From Saccharothrix tamanrassetensis (GTDB taxonomy: Bacteria > Actinomycetota > Actinomycetes > Mycobacteriales > Pseudonocardiaceae): 64,000 nt of DNA. Position 1 is the first letter of the stretch, and the number at the start of each line of letters is the position of its first letter. The position numbers were made by a program, and so were the translations under genes. The stretch spans positions 310,001-374,000 of the forward strand of contig NZ_JACHJN010000006.1 of assembly GCF_014203665.1 (NCBI RefSeq), in the 5' to 3' direction. This document shows, piece by piece, positions 18,665-29,633 of the stretch. The notes under the pieces are model-generated. The model was not told the DNA's origin. It was given only the letters and a program-made list of their open reading frames with translations, and did no database searches.

Positions 18665-19579
18665 TCAGGCCGCCAGGGCGAGGTCGTCCTGCGCGGTGAT
18701 GCGCACCGAATCCTGACTGGTGATGCGTACCGAGCCCTGCGCCGTGATCCGCACGCTGTCCCGCGCGGTGATGCGCACGGAGTCCCGAGCCGTGATGCGC
18801 ACGCTGTCCTGGTTGGTGATCCGGACCGAGTCCTGACTGGTGATGCGCACGCTGTCCCGAGCCGTGATGCGCACGGAGTCCTGGTTCGTGATCCGGACCG
18901 AATCCTGGCTGGTGATGCGGACGGAGTCCCGAGCCGTGATCCGGACAGAGTCCCGCGCGGTGATGCGCACCGAGCCCCGCGCCGTGATCCGCACGCTGTC
19001 GCGAGCCGTGATCCGGACCGAGTCGGGAGCCGCGGCCGTGATCCGGACCGAGTCCCGCGCCGTGATCCGGACACTGTCCCGGGACGTGATCCGGACCGAG
19101 TCGGGAGCGGTAGCGGTAATGCGCACGCTGTCCCGCGCCGTGATGCGCACCGAGTCCCGCGCGGCAGCCGTGATCCGGACGCTGTCCCGCGCCGTGATGC
19201 GTACGTTGTCGCGGTTCGTGATGCGCACCGAGTCCCGGTTCGTGATGCGCACGGAATCCCGACCGGTGATCCGGACCGAGCCGAACGAAGTGATGCGGAC
19301 GGAGTCGCGTGCGGTGATCCGAACCGAGTCCGCAGCGGTGATCCGCACGCTGTCGCGGGCCGTGATGCGGACCGAGTCGCGCAGCGCGGTGATCCGGACG
19401 GAGTCCTCAGGCGTAGGCCGAACGAGGTCTGTGGCACTGCTCCGAACGGGGTGGGCCGCCGTGATGCGCACCGAGTTGGAGGTCACATCCGGGCGCTGAA
19501 CAGGCGTAACCGGATCGTCCATCCGGGTGTACGACGAACGAGTGAGAGTGGCGGCCTGGTTGCGGTTCACGGTGTACAT
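18665..19579 (-). CDS. Octapeptide tandem-repeat protein (DSVRIT repeats)
   Basis: Protein of 304 residues, almost entirely about 31 head-to-tail copies of an eight-residue unit D-S-V-R-I-T-[A/S/N]-[R/Q/A] after a roughly 35-residue unique leader (MYTVNRNQAATLTRSS and following). Four units are lengthened by one or two residues (AAR, TAP, AAP, LR), two near the N-terminus are degenerate, and the tail is QDDLALAA. I chose ATG 19579 because GGAGG lies 7 nt upstream; the ATG at 19600 lacks a site. No signal peptide or TM segment. Within the repeat V, I and A alternate with S, R and T, a beta-strand pattern, so a fibrous or beta-solenoid product is plausible. Repeats use both AGC and TCN serine codons, which argues for selection on the protein. 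Function unknown; I recognise no family. Confidence 0.8.
   Translation of the reverse strand: MYTVNRNQAATLTRSSYTRMDDPVTPVQRPDVTSNSVRITAAHPVRSSATDLVRPTPEDSVRITALRDSVRITARDSVRITAADSVRITARDSVRITSFGSVRITGRDSVRITNRDSVRITNRDNVRITARDSVRITAAARDSVRITARDSVRITATAPDSVRITSRDSVRITARDSVRITAAAPDSVRITARDSVRITARGSVRITARDSVRITARDSVRITSQDSVRITNQDSVRITARDSVRITSQDSVRITNQDSVRITARDSVRITARDSVRITAQGSVRITSQDSVRITAQDDLALAA
18690..19485. repeat. 24-bp tandem repeat array (coding)
   Basis: Degenerate 24-bp units encode the octapeptides of the minus-strand gene. Insertions of 3 or 6 bp preserve frame. The reverse complement is also free of stops, which creates long plus-strand shadow frames rich in MRTES/IRTLS words. Confidence 0.9.
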
Positions 19580-19844
19580 GTCGTGTCCTCCGAGACTCAT
19601 CGGGCGGGAATTAGTATCCGGAAAGGGATGCGCAAGACCCGTACAGGTGAAAAGCTAGAAGCCGAGTGGTCGGAGGACAAGACGCCAAACCGGCCGCCAT
19701 TCGCCTCCTTCCGGGGGAAGGCCGTACGGGTGTACTCACTGCGACAGTAGAACCGTTCGGTTACTACTTTCGGCAACTATGGACACCGTGCGTAACGTCA
19801 TGTCTGAGTCTTGAGTCGTCCAGATCACAGACGGGTCGTCACGC
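19580..19844. promoter_or_regulatory. Divergent intergenic region, repeat protein / MFS exporter
   Basis: AT-richer than average. On the minus strand a TACTAA-like -10 lies at about 19611-19616, upstream of the GGAGG and ATG of the repeat gene. It also holds a possible 40-codon plus-strand ORF (19628-19750), listed separately. No terminator-like hairpin. Confidence 0.35.
19628..19750 (+). CDS. Possible small basic protein (40 aa)
   Basis: ATG 19628 follows GGAAAGGG directly and opens 40 codons, beginning MRKTRTGEKLEAEWSEDK and ending GKAVRVYSLRQ. The composition is charged and protein-like, but GC3 is lower than in neighbouring genes and the ribosome-site spacing is very short. No family recognised. 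It may be non-coding leader DNA of the divergent region instead. Confidence 0.25.
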   Translation: MRKTRTGEKLEAEWSEDKTPNRPPFASFRGKAVRVYSLRQ

Positions 19845-21047
19845 GTGGGCAGAGCTATCGGCGTCAAGGGTGTCCGCACGGCGGAATTCCGCCTGCTGAC
19901 CGGCGCGTGGGTGACCTCTCTGGTCGGCGACGGGGTCCGCACCGTGGCCCTGCCCCTGTACACGGCGGTCAGCACGCGAAGCCCCCTAGCGGCCTCTGCC
20001 GTGGCCGTCGCGGTGGTCCTCCCGTGGCTGGTGGTAGCGTTCCCGGCGGGCGTCCTGGTGGACCGCTGGAGGCCTCGCCTGGTGGTCGCCGTCGCGCACA
20101 CGTTCCGGGCCGTCGTCACCGGCCTGCTCGCCTACACCGTTTTCACGGACAGCGCGTCGGTCGCGGTGCTGTGCGCGGCCGGCTTTCTCCTCACCAGTGC
20201 GGAAACCTTCGCGGACACCGCGTCCCAGGTGCTGCTCGTGGAGATCGCCGGACCCGACGACCTGGAGCAGGCCAACGGCCGGTTCGTGACCGCGGAGACG
20301 GTCGGCATGGACCTGGCGGGGCCGCTCGCGGCGAGCCTGCTGTTCTGGTGGAACCCGGCGGCGTGCTTCGCGCTGGACGCGCTGACGTTCGTGGTCGCGA
20401 CGTTCTTCGTCCTGAGGCTCCCCGAGGTCCCCCGCGAGGGGCACACCGGACTCGGCACTTTGCGGTCTCAATTGGTAGAGGGAGCCTCGCATTTGGTCCA
20501 CACCCGCGGGCTCCGGGTGCTCGTGCTGGCGGTCGGCATCTCGGCGGTGTGCGCGGCGGCGGTCAACGCGATGCTCGCGCTCTACTCGGTCAACGTGCTG
20601 GGGATGCCCGAGCAGCTCATGCCGTGGCTGGTGGTCGTGATGGCGCTCGGGGCGCTGCTCGGCGCACGGCTGAGCCCGGCGCTGGCACCCCGGTTGGGCA
20701 ACGCGCCGGTCATGGTCGGCGCGCTGGCACTGCTGGGCGTGGCGTTCGCGGTGTTCGGGGCGGTGCCGCTGCTGCCGGTGGCGATCGCGGCGGTGTTCTG
20801 CTTCGGGCTCGCGTCGGCCGGCTGGAACGTGCTGTCCGCGACCCGCCGGCAACGGCTGACGCCGACCCCGCTGATGGGTCGGGTGACGAGTGCGTACCGG
20901 GTGCTGGCGTGGGGGCTGTCGCCGATCGGGGCCGGTCTGGCGGGTCCGCTGGCCGCCGCGACGTCCCTCGGCACGGTGTACCTGGTCGCCGGCGGGGTCG
21001 TCGTGCTCACCGCCGTGGCGCTTGCCCGCCCCCTCGCCCGGACGTGA
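19845..21047 (+). CDS. MFS transporter, EntS/MFS_3-like exporter
   Basis: Membrane exporter of about 12 TM helices, 400 residues, driven by proton antiport. The opening FRLLTGAWVTSLVGDGVRTVALPLYT and the loop PAGVLVDRWRPR (motif A variant) place it with the MFS_3 group, which includes enterobactin exporters. Internal half-repeat near 200 (SQLVEGASHLVHTRGLRVLVLA) and SATRRQRLTPTPLMGRVTSAYRVLAWG are typical. Start GTG 19845. Substrate unknown; nothing nearby makes a siderophore or antibiotic. ctaJ follows after 27 nt, possibly by read-through. Confidence 0.9.
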   Translation: MGRAIGVKGVRTAEFRLLTGAWVTSLVGDGVRTVALPLYTAVSTRSPLAASAVAVAVVLPWLVVAFPAGVLVDRWRPRLVVAVAHTFRAVVTGLLAYTVFTDSASVAVLCAAGFLLTSAETFADTASQVLLVEIAGPDDLEQANGRFVTAETVGMDLAGPLAASLLFWWNPAACFALDALTFVVATFFVLRLPEVPREGHTGLGTLRSQLVEGASHLVHTRGLRVLVLAVGISAVCAAAVNAMLALYSVNVLGMPEQLMPWLVVVMALGALLGARLSPALAPRLGNAPVMVGALALLGVAFAVFGAVPLLPVAIAAVFCFGLASAGWNVLSATRRQRLTPTPLMGRVTSAYRVLAWGLSPIGAGLAGPLAAATSLGTVYLVAGGVVVLTAVALARPLART

Positions 21048-21074
21048 CCGGGTGGATCGGTTACCGTAACCGCC

Positions 21075-21329
21075 GTGACCATCGTGGAGACCGTGCTCGT
21101 CTTCGCGCTGATCCCGCTGGCCATCTACGGCGTGATCACGCTACTGACGCTGAGGCCGAAGGCCACCCGCATCGTGCGGTACCGCCCGGGCCAGGAATGG
21201 GGCTACGCACCCGTGTGGTGGAGCGCCAACCCCGGCGGCTTGTCCGCCGACCACCACGCCGACCACCACGCCGAGACCGCCGCGGCCTCGGGCCCGACTG
21301 CCAGGGGAGGTGCCCGTGGCAGCTGGTGA
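21075..21329 (+). CDS. ctaJ: aa3-type cytochrome oxidase subunit CtaJ-like small membrane protein
   Basis: Protein of 84 residues with one N-terminal TM helix (VETVLVFALIPLAIYGVITLLTL, split here at residues 4-26), then RYRPGQEWGYAPVWWSANPGG, the pattern of CtaJ, an accessory subunit of actinobacterial aa3 oxidase supercomplexes. A His/Asp/Ala-rich tail (ADHHADHHAET) follows; it is a family-variable region. It overlaps the next gene (DUF5130-like) by about 14 nt, the pairing seen in mycobacteria. GTG start at 21075. Confidence 0.8.
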   Translation: MTIVETVLVFALIPLAIYGVITLLTLRPKATRIVRYRPGQEWGYAPVWWSANPGGLSADHHADHHAETAAASGPTARGGARGSW

Positions 21330-21792
21330 GATCACCCGCGTCGACCCGGCCACGCTCGAAGAGGGTGCGGTCGTGACCAACAGCGGCCGCGTGTCGGCCG
21401 CCAGGATGTACTCGCCGCAGGCGCCGAGCCTGCCGTTCACGCCGCAGCAGCTGGCGTCCCTGGACGAGGCGCTGACCCTCGCCAGCCGGACGACCGGCCT
21501 GGACTTCAGCGTGTACCTGGGTGCGCTCGGCCCGGACACCCGCGCGCAGGCGGAGGAACTGCACGCGGCCACCCCGCGCCCGTCGCACGCGGTCTTGGTG
21601 GCCGTGTCGCCCGGCGAGCGCGCGGTGGAGGTCGTGACCGGCGAGGAGTCCCACCGCCGACTCGCCGACCGCGGCGCGAAGCTCGCCGTGATGAGCATGG
21701 TGGCGTCGTTCAAGGAAGGCGACCTCTCGGGTGGCCTGTTGAGCGGCCTGCGCATGCTCACCGACCAGGCCGGCCAGGCGCCCCGCTCCTGA
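21316..21792 (+). CDS. DUF5130/TPM-domain-like protein downstream of ctaJ
   Basis: Conserved actinobacterial protein, 158 residues, without transmembrane segments. The region from FTPQQLASLDEALTLASRTTGLDFSVYLG through HAVLVAVSPGERAVEVVTGEESHRRL resembles the TPM/DUF5130 fold. I prefer GTG 21316, since GGGGAGG (21304-21310) overlaps the alternative GTG 21310 and sits 5 nt before 21316. Coupled to ctaJ by overlap. Function unknown; the context suggests an envelope or respiratory role. Confidence 0.78.
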   Translation: MAAGEITRVDPATLEEGAVVTNSGRVSAARMYSPQAPSLPFTPQQLASLDEALTLASRTTGLDFSVYLGALGPDTRAQAEELHAATPRPSHAVLVAVSPGERAVEVVTGEESHRRLADRGAKLAVMSMVASFKEGDLSGGLLSGLRMLTDQAGQAPRS

Positions 21793-21806
21793 CCTTCCCC
21801 CGACAC

Positions 21807-21840
21807 ACGAAGGCCGCACCCCTCCGGGTGCGGCCTTCGT
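21807..21840 (+). terminator. Hairpin terminator after the ctaJ operon
   Basis: Perfect 15-bp stem (21807-21821 with 21826-21840) with loop CTCC, 14 nt past the stop of the DUF5130-like gene. Followed by CGTTCG rather than a clean T-run. Confidence 0.88.
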
Positions 21841-21876
21841 CGTTCGAGTCCTCCCCGGCACCCCGGAACGAACGGC

Positions 21877-21910
21877 GAGGGGTCCTTTCGCCGCAACGAA
21901 AGGACCCCTC
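21877..21910 (-). terminator. Hairpin terminator after pepN
   Basis: Perfect 14-bp stem (21877-21890 with 21897-21910), loop CCGCAA. It lies 16 nt past the pepN stop on the minus strand. Together with the adjacent hairpin it insulates two convergent units. Confidence 0.88.
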
Positions 21911-21926
21911 ACATCCGTCTGTCCTG

Positions 21927-24488
<2,562 letters not shown>

Positions 24489-24707
24489 TGGTCACCTCGT
24501 CTGCCGGCGCCTCGTGGGCTTGGCGCCGACCTCGTCGGAACGGGGAAGGTGTCGTGTCGGTGAACACGACAGTCGCATCCAATCACGTGAGACGGGGATA
24601 AGTGGACTCCGTCCGAGGGAAGACTCCGCGCGATCGGCGAGTTGGCAAGAGGGGACGCCGGAATGGCGGGCCGCTATCCGACCGCCTTAGCACGAGGAGA
24701 ACGCACC

Positions 24708-25322
24708 ATGTCGGCACAGGGCACCACCAAGGTCGACTTCTACTTCGACCCGGTCTGTCCGTACGCCTGGATCACCTCCCGCTGGATCCTGGAGGTGGAG
24801 CGGCAGCGCGACCTCGACCTGGACTTCCGGGTGATGAGCCTGTCGGTGCTCAACGACGGTCGGGACGTGGACGCCGGCTACCGCGACCTGCTGGACCGGG
24901 CCTGGGGTCCGGTCCGGGTGGCCATCGCCGCCGCCCGGCACCACGGCGACGAGGTGCTGCGCGACCTGTACACGGCGCTGGGCACCCGCATCCACCACGA
25001 ACGCATCAGGGACTACGACGAGGTCGTCAAGCTGGCGTTGGAGGAGGTCGGGCTGCCCGCCGAGCTGGCCGCCGCCGCGCACTCCACCGAGTACGACGAG
25101 GAGCTGCGGGCCAGCCACCACCGCGGCATGGACCCGGTCGGCGACGACGTCGGCACGCCCACCATCCACATCGACGGCGTGGCGTTCTTCGGTCCGGTGC
25201 TCACCCGGATCCCGCGGGGCGAGGACGCGCTGAGGGTGTTCGACGGCGCGGTGGCGCTGGCGAGCTTCCCTCAGTTCTTCGAGCTGAAGCGCACCCGGAC
25301 GGAGGAACCGGACTTCTCCTGA
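24708..25322 (+). CDS. DsbA-family oxidoreductase, Rv2466c-like mycothiol-dependent nitroreductase
   Basis: Thioredoxin-fold enzyme of 204 residues. The active-site motif CPYAW (residues 18-22, in [17 protein letters not shown]) resembles the CPWAW-type site of Rv2466c, a mycothiol-dependent reductase that activates nitro prodrugs and is induced by oxidative stress. A helical insertion is followed by the cis-Pro loop [17 protein letters not shown] chose ATG 24708, with GAGGAGA about 9 nt upstream, over the longer frame from 24642. The placement next to pepN is conserved in mycobacteria. The physiological substrate is not known. Confidence 0.88.
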   Translation: MSAQGTTKVDFYFDPVCPYAWITSRWILEVERQRDLDLDFRVMSLSVLNDGRDVDAGYRDLLDRAWGPVRVAIAAARHHGDEVLRDLYTALGTRIHHERIRDYDEVVKLALEEVGLPAELAAAAHSTEYDEELRASHHRGMDPVGDDVGTPTIHIDGVAFFGPVLTRIPRGEDALRVFDGAVALASFPQFFELKRTRTEEPDFS

Positions 25323-25329
25323 CGAGGCC

Positions 25330-25372
25330 GATGTGACACTCTGGGGCTCAATTTGCCTCAGGGTGTCACATC
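25330..25372. terminator. 18-bp hairpin between DsbA-like gene and aldehyde dehydrogenase
   Basis: Arms 25330-25347 and 25355-25372 pair over 18 positions (16 Watson-Crick, two G-T), loop TCAATTT. It starts 8 nt after a stop and ends 18 nt before ATG 25390, so it may terminate the first gene or act as an operator/attenuator for the second. Confidence 0.65.
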
Positions 25373-25389
25373 CACGCGGGAGTCAGGTC

Positions 25390-26745
25390 ATGATCGAGGT
25401 CGTCAACCCGACCACCGAAGAGGTCATCGGCACGGTCCACGCCGGCACGCCCGGCGAGGTGGACGCGGCCGTCACCAGGGCCGCCGCCGCCTTCCCGACG
25501 TGGGCCGCGACCTCCGTCGACGAGCGCGCCAAGACCGTCCGGCGGATCGCCGAAGGGCTGGCCGCGCGGGCGGGCGAACTGGCCGCGACGATGACCGCCG
25601 AGATGGGCACGCCCATCACGTTCGCGACGAAGGTGCAGGTCCCCAACCCGGTGGGGATCACCGACGGGATCGCCGAGGCGCTGGAGAACGGGTACTTCGA
25701 GGACGCCGAGATCGGCAACTCGCTGGTGCTGCGCGAGCCGGTCGGCGTGGTCGGGGCGATCACGCCGTGGAACTTCCCGCTCCAGCAGATGGTGGCCAAG
25801 GTCGTGCCGGCGCTCGCGGCGGGCAACGCGGTCGTGCTCAAGCCCAGCGAACTCGCCCCGCTCACCGCCGACCTGCTGGCGGAGGTCGTCGCCGCGGCCG
25901 GTGTGCCGCACGGGGTGTTCTCCGTGGTCCACGGCGCGGGGCCGGTGGTCGGTGAGGCGCTGGCATCTCACCCGATGGTGGACATGGTGTCGTTCACCGG
26001 GTCCACGCGCGCCGGGCGTCGGGTCGCCGCGCTGGCGGCGGAGACGGTGAAGCGCGTCGCGCTGGAGCTGGGCGGGAAGTCCGCCAACGTGGTGCTCGAC
26101 GACGCCGACCTGGGGCGTGCCGTGAAGATCGGCGTGGCCAACGCGTTCATGAACAACGGCCAGGCGTGCAGCGCGTGGACCCGGCTCCTGGTGCCCGCCG
26201 ACCGGCACGACGAGGCGCTGGAGCAGGCGGTCGCGGCCGCTTCGAAGTACGTGCCCGGAGACCCGGCGGTGCCCACGACCCGGATCGGGCCGGCCGTGTC
26301 CGCCGCGCAGCGCGACCGGGTGGTCGGGTACGTCCGGCGGGGTGTGGAGGAGGGGGCGACGCTGGCCCTGGGTGGGCCGGAGGCGCCCACCGAGCGGGGC
26401 TTCCACGTCGCGCCGACGGTGTTCGGCGATGTCACGGCGGACATGACCGTCGCGCAGGAGGAGATCTTCGGACCGGTGCTGTCGGTGCTGCCGTACGCCG
26501 ACGAGGACGATGCCGTGCGGATCGCCAACGCCACGATCTACGGGTTGGGCGGGGCGGTGTTCTCGGCCGATGCCGACCGGGCGCTCGCGGTGGCCCGGCG
26601 GATGCGGACCGGGCAGGTGGACATCAACGGGGCGGCCTTCAACACCAGCGCACCGTTCGGCGGGTACCGGCAGTCCGGCAACGGCCGCGAGTTCGGCCGC
26701 TTCGGCTTGGACGAGTTCACCGAGGTGAAGTCCATCCAACGCTGA
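25390..26745 (+). CDS. NAD(P)-dependent aldehyde dehydrogenase
   Basis: Aldehyde dehydrogenase superfamily, 451 residues, oxidising an aldehyde to its acid. Motifs: NAD-binding TPWNFPLQQ and [27 protein letters not shown] with the general-base Glu (near 230), nucleophile Cys in [11 protein letters not shown] (near 264), [12 protein letters not shown]. The C-terminal oligomerisation strand is present and the tail ends [13 protein letters not shown] 25390 follows a large palindrome. It stands alone: no pathway partner is visible, so the natural aldehyde cannot be named. Confidence 0.93.
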   Translation: MIEVVNPTTEEVIGTVHAGTPGEVDAAVTRAAAAFPTWAATSVDERAKTVRRIAEGLAARAGELAATMTAEMGTPITFATKVQVPNPVGITDGIAEALENGYFEDAEIGNSLVLREPVGVVGAITPWNFPLQQMVAKVVPALAAGNAVVLKPSELAPLTADLLAEVVAAAGVPHGVFSVVHGAGPVVGEALASHPMVDMVSFTGSTRAGRRVAALAAETVKRVALELGGKSANVVLDDADLGRAVKIGVANAFMNNGQACSAWTRLLVPADRHDEALEQAVAAASKYVPGDPAVPTTRIGPAVSAAQRDRVVGYVRRGVEEGATLALGGPEAPTERGFHVAPTVFGDVTADMTVAQEEIFGPVLSVLPYADEDDAVRIANATIYGLGGAVFSADADRALAVARRMRTGQVDINGAAFNTSAPFGGYRQSGNGREFGRFGLDEFTEVKSIQR

Positions 26746-27251
26746 CCTCCGGGGACCGCCCCGGCCCGCCACGCGCGGGTCGCCGGCAGGTTCGGTCGAG
26801 CACAGGCCCGGTCCGGCAAGGGTCCGGTCGGGCACGGGTCCGGCGAAGCGACGTGAGCGGGTCTCGCATCCCGGCCTCGCCCGCCGTGCCGGATCGACGT
26901 CGGCGGCGGGTCGGCGGGTCGGCGGGTCGATCGGGGCTCGCCGGCTGGGACGGCCCGCGAGACCCCGATCGCATCCCCCCTCACCGCCGTGCCCGCTCCG
27001 GGTCCGCCCGACGGGCTGCGCGTTCACGGCTTCGCTGGGTTCGCACCGTGAAGGACCACCGCGTCCGCCCGCCGCGCGCTGCTGGGGAGAGCAGCCCCGG
27101 AACACCACACGGCCGGTCCCGTTTCCGGGACTCCCCAAGCCTGCCGCCCGTGCCCGAGGCCGGATACCGGGGAACTCCGCACATCTGCAACCGGGGGTCG
27201 CCGGGCCCCCTAAGCTTTCGCGGTCGCCTCCTGGGAGGCACGGGGGGGACG
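26746..27251. promoter_or_regulatory. 500-nt gene-free interval upstream of the LuxR regulator
   Basis: Very GC-rich, with repeated GGTCCGG(T/C) words around 26810-26850. No gene recognised; an upstream extension of the LuxR frame is open but unlike the family. A TAAGCT -10-like hexamer lies near 27210-27215. A small GCCTCCTGGGAGGC palindrome (about 27227-27240) and a G-run serve as leader for ATG 27252. Confidence 0.4.
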
Positions 27252-29633
27252 ATGACGACAGGACGGACCCGCGCGGCCCTGCCCGCGTCGGTGACCGAAC
27301 TCGTCGGCCGGGACGCGCTGGTCGCCGAGACCGCCGAACGACTGCGCCGCACCAGCCGGATGGTGACGCTCGCCGGGCCCGGCGGGGTCGGCAAGACCGC
27401 GCTGGCGCTGGAGGTGGCCCGCGAGTGCCGGGACGCCGAGCCCGACCGGGAAGTGGCCGTCGCCCACCTCGGCGACGCCACCCGGCCGGACGAGCTCGGC
27501 CGGGAGGTGGTGCGGGCGCTGGGCATCGCCGACCAGTCCTGCGCCGACCCGCTCGACGTCCTGGTCGACTTCCTGCGGGACGAGGAACGCCTGCTGGTGC
27601 TCGACAACTGCGAACAGCTCCGGGAAGCCGTCGGGGACCTGTGCGCCGTGCTGCTGGAGGAGGCGCCCGGCGTGCGCGTGCTGGCCACCAGCCGCCAGTA
27701 CCTGGGCATCGCGGGCGAGCACACCGTGCTGGTGCCGCCGCTGTCCACCCGCCCGGACACCGACCGGCGCGCCACCGGGGAACCGGACGCCGGCCGAACC
27801 GACGCCGGGTGGACGGGTTCCGCGCTGTCGGACGCCATGCGGTTGTTGCTTCGGCGTGCCGAAGCGGCGGGCCGCAGGATCACCGCCGACGACGACTGGG
27901 ACGCGCTGGGCGAACTGGTCGACTGGTCCAGCGGACTGCCGCTGGTGCTCGAACTGGTCGCGGTCCGCCTGGGCGGCGGCATGGCACCCCGGGAGATCCT
28001 GGACCGGCTGGACGGCGGGCGGTTGCTGGCCACCCGCACCCGCCGCGTGCGACCGCACCACCGCACCCTGGAACAGACCCTGGACTGGTCCTACGGCCTG
28101 TGCTCGGACGAGCAGCAGCGGCTGCTGGCGCGGGTGTCCGTGTTCGCGGGCGGTTTCTCGTTGCGCACGGCCGAGAAGGTCTGCTCGGGCGACGGCATCG
28201 GCGAGGAGGAGGTGATGGACCTGCTGGCCGACCTGGTGGCGCAGTCACTGGTGATGGCCGGCCGCGACGGGCGCTACCACCAGCTCCAGCCGGTGCGCGA
28301 GTACGGCCAGCGCAGGCTGCGCGCGCTGGGGGAGGAGCAGCGGCTGCGCGACGCGCACTTCGGGTTCTTCCGCGGTCTGGCCGCCGAACTCGCCACCACC
28401 TGGTACTCCGCCGACGAGGTCCGGCTGCTCAAGCGCGGCTACGACGAGATGCCGAACTTCCGCGCCGCGCTGAACCACTGCGCCGCGTCTCCGGACCGGG
28501 CCGGATCAGGCCTCGCCCTGCTGCACGACCTGGCCCGGCTGAGGTTGCAGTTCTTCTTCGCGCTCCTCGGCGAGTTCCGCAGCCTGTTCCGGAGCCTGCT
28601 GGCCCTCACGCCCGTCGAGCCGACACCGGAGCGGATCGGCTCGTCCGCGCTGCTCGGCTGGATCATGCTGTGCCAGGGGTCGCAGCGCGAAGCGGGCGTG
28701 CTGCTGGAGCACTGCCGTGAACTGGTCGGCGACCGGGACGACATCGCGCCCGTGGTGCTGTTCGAAGGCGCGTACGCGATGCTCGTGGACGGCGACCCGA
28801 GGTGCATCGGGCTGCTGCGGCGGGCGGTGGAGCTGTTCGGGGGCATGGGGCCGGAGTTCCACGGCGACCGGGGCAACTTCAAGCTGATCTGGGCGCTCGC
28901 GGCCGGTTTCTACGGTGACGAGGCGACCGGCATCGCAGCCGCCGAGGACTACCTGGCCGAAGCGCGGGCGGCGGGTGCGCAGTGGGCGATCAGCTGGGCG
29001 CTGTGGGCGCGCGGCCTGGCCCCGTTGCGGCACGGTGCGCCCGTGGAGGCGGTGACGTGGTTCCGGGCCGCCCTGGAACTCCAGATCGACCTGCGCGAGC
29101 AGTGGGGCGGCACGTGGTCGTCGGAGGCGATCGCGTGGGCGCTGGCGGGGGTCGTGGAGCAGGACGAGGCGGCGTCCGACGTGCTGGAGACGACGGCGGA
29201 GCTGCTGGGCGCGGCGGTGCGGATGCAGAAGGCGACGGGCGTCGCGATCGCGGGCCTGGTGCCGTTCCGGCGGGAACGGGAGAAGGCGCACGCGATCGTG
29301 GTGGCCCGGCTGGGTGCGGCGCGCTACCAGCGGGCGTACGACCGCGGGATGGCGATGGCCAACCGGGACTCCGTGTACGCGCTGGCGTTGAGCCCCGAGG
29401 TGGACCGGCGCAAGGCTTCCGACGCCACGTTGGTGGACCTCTCGCCACGGCAGCGGGAGATCGCGCTGCTGGTGTCCCAGGGCCACCCGAACCACGAGAT
29501 CGCGCGCCGACTTCACCTGTCCGTGTCAACGGTCGAGAACCACCTGACCGCGATCTACGCGAAGGTCGCGGTGACCAACCGGGTGGAGCTCGGCACGTGG
29601 GTCGGCGCGCAGACCGGCGCTACACCTCGATGA
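27252..29633 (+). CDS. STAND-type ATPase regulator with TPR and C-terminal LuxR domain
   Basis: Large one-component transcriptional regulator, 793 residues. N-terminal NB-ARC/AAA-like module: Walker A GPGGVGKT near 46-53, Walker B RLLVLDNCEQL near 112-122, sensor ATSRQ, winged-helix (RVSVFAGGFSLRTAEKVC). Helical repeats follow (about 380-720). The C-terminal LuxR helix-turn-helix is LSPRQREIALLVSQGHPNHEIARRLH then VSTVENHLTAIYAKV (about 728-785). Such proteins (AfsR/LuxR-like) couple ligand binding and ATP hydrolysis to activation of nearby operons. ATG 27252 follows a G-rich ribosome site. Targets unknown. It ends 14 nt into the convergent DUF429 gene. Confidence 0.92.
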   Translation: MTTGRTRAALPASVTELVGRDALVAETAERLRRTSRMVTLAGPGGVGKTALALEVARECRDAEPDREVAVAHLGDATRPDELGREVVRALGIADQSCADPLDVLVDFLRDEERLLVLDNCEQLREAVGDLCAVLLEEAPGVRVLATSRQYLGIAGEHTVLVPPLSTRPDTDRRATGEPDAGRTDAGWTGSALSDAMRLLLRRAEAAGRRITADDDWDALGELVDWSSGLPLVLELVAVRLGGGMAPREILDRLDGGRLLATRTRRVRPHHRTLEQTLDWSYGLCSDEQQRLLARVSVFAGGFSLRTAEKVCSGDGIGEEEVMDLLADLVAQSLVMAGRDGRYHQLQPVREYGQRRLRALGEEQRLRDAHFGFFRGLAAELATTWYSADEVRLLKRGYDEMPNFRAALNHCAASPDRAGSGLALLHDLARLRLQFFFALLGEFRSLFRSLLALTPVEPTPERIGSSALLGWIMLCQGSQREAGVLLEHCRELVGDRDDIAPVVLFEGAYAMLVDGDPRCIGLLRRAVELFGGMGPEFHGDRGNFKLIWALAAGFYGDEATGIAAAEDYLAEARAAGAQWAISWALWARGLAPLRHGAPVEAVTWFRAALELQIDLREQWGGTWSSEAIAWALAGVVEQDEAASDVLETTAELLGAAVRMQKATGVAIAGLVPFRREREKAHAIVVARLGAARYQRAYDRGMAMANRDSVYALALSPEVDRRKASDATLVDLSPRQREIALLVSQGHPNHEIARRLHLSVSTVENHLTAIYAKVAVTNRVELGTWVGAQTGATPR

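Noticed and set aside
18690-19485. Repeat array that looks like CRISPR at first sight
   Set aside because: Units are contiguous, coding and without unique spacers; no cas genes nearby.
18419-19750. Plus-strand frames across the octapeptide repeats (also 18840-19499)
   Set aside because: The reverse complement of a 24-bp stop-free repeat is automatically open; these frames lack a ribosome site, whereas the minus gene has GGAGG before its ATG.
26166-27251. Upstream extension of the LuxR regulator
   Set aside because: Out of frame with the aldehyde dehydrogenase it overlaps and Arg/Gly-rich; ATG 27252 precedes the NB-ARC domain properly.
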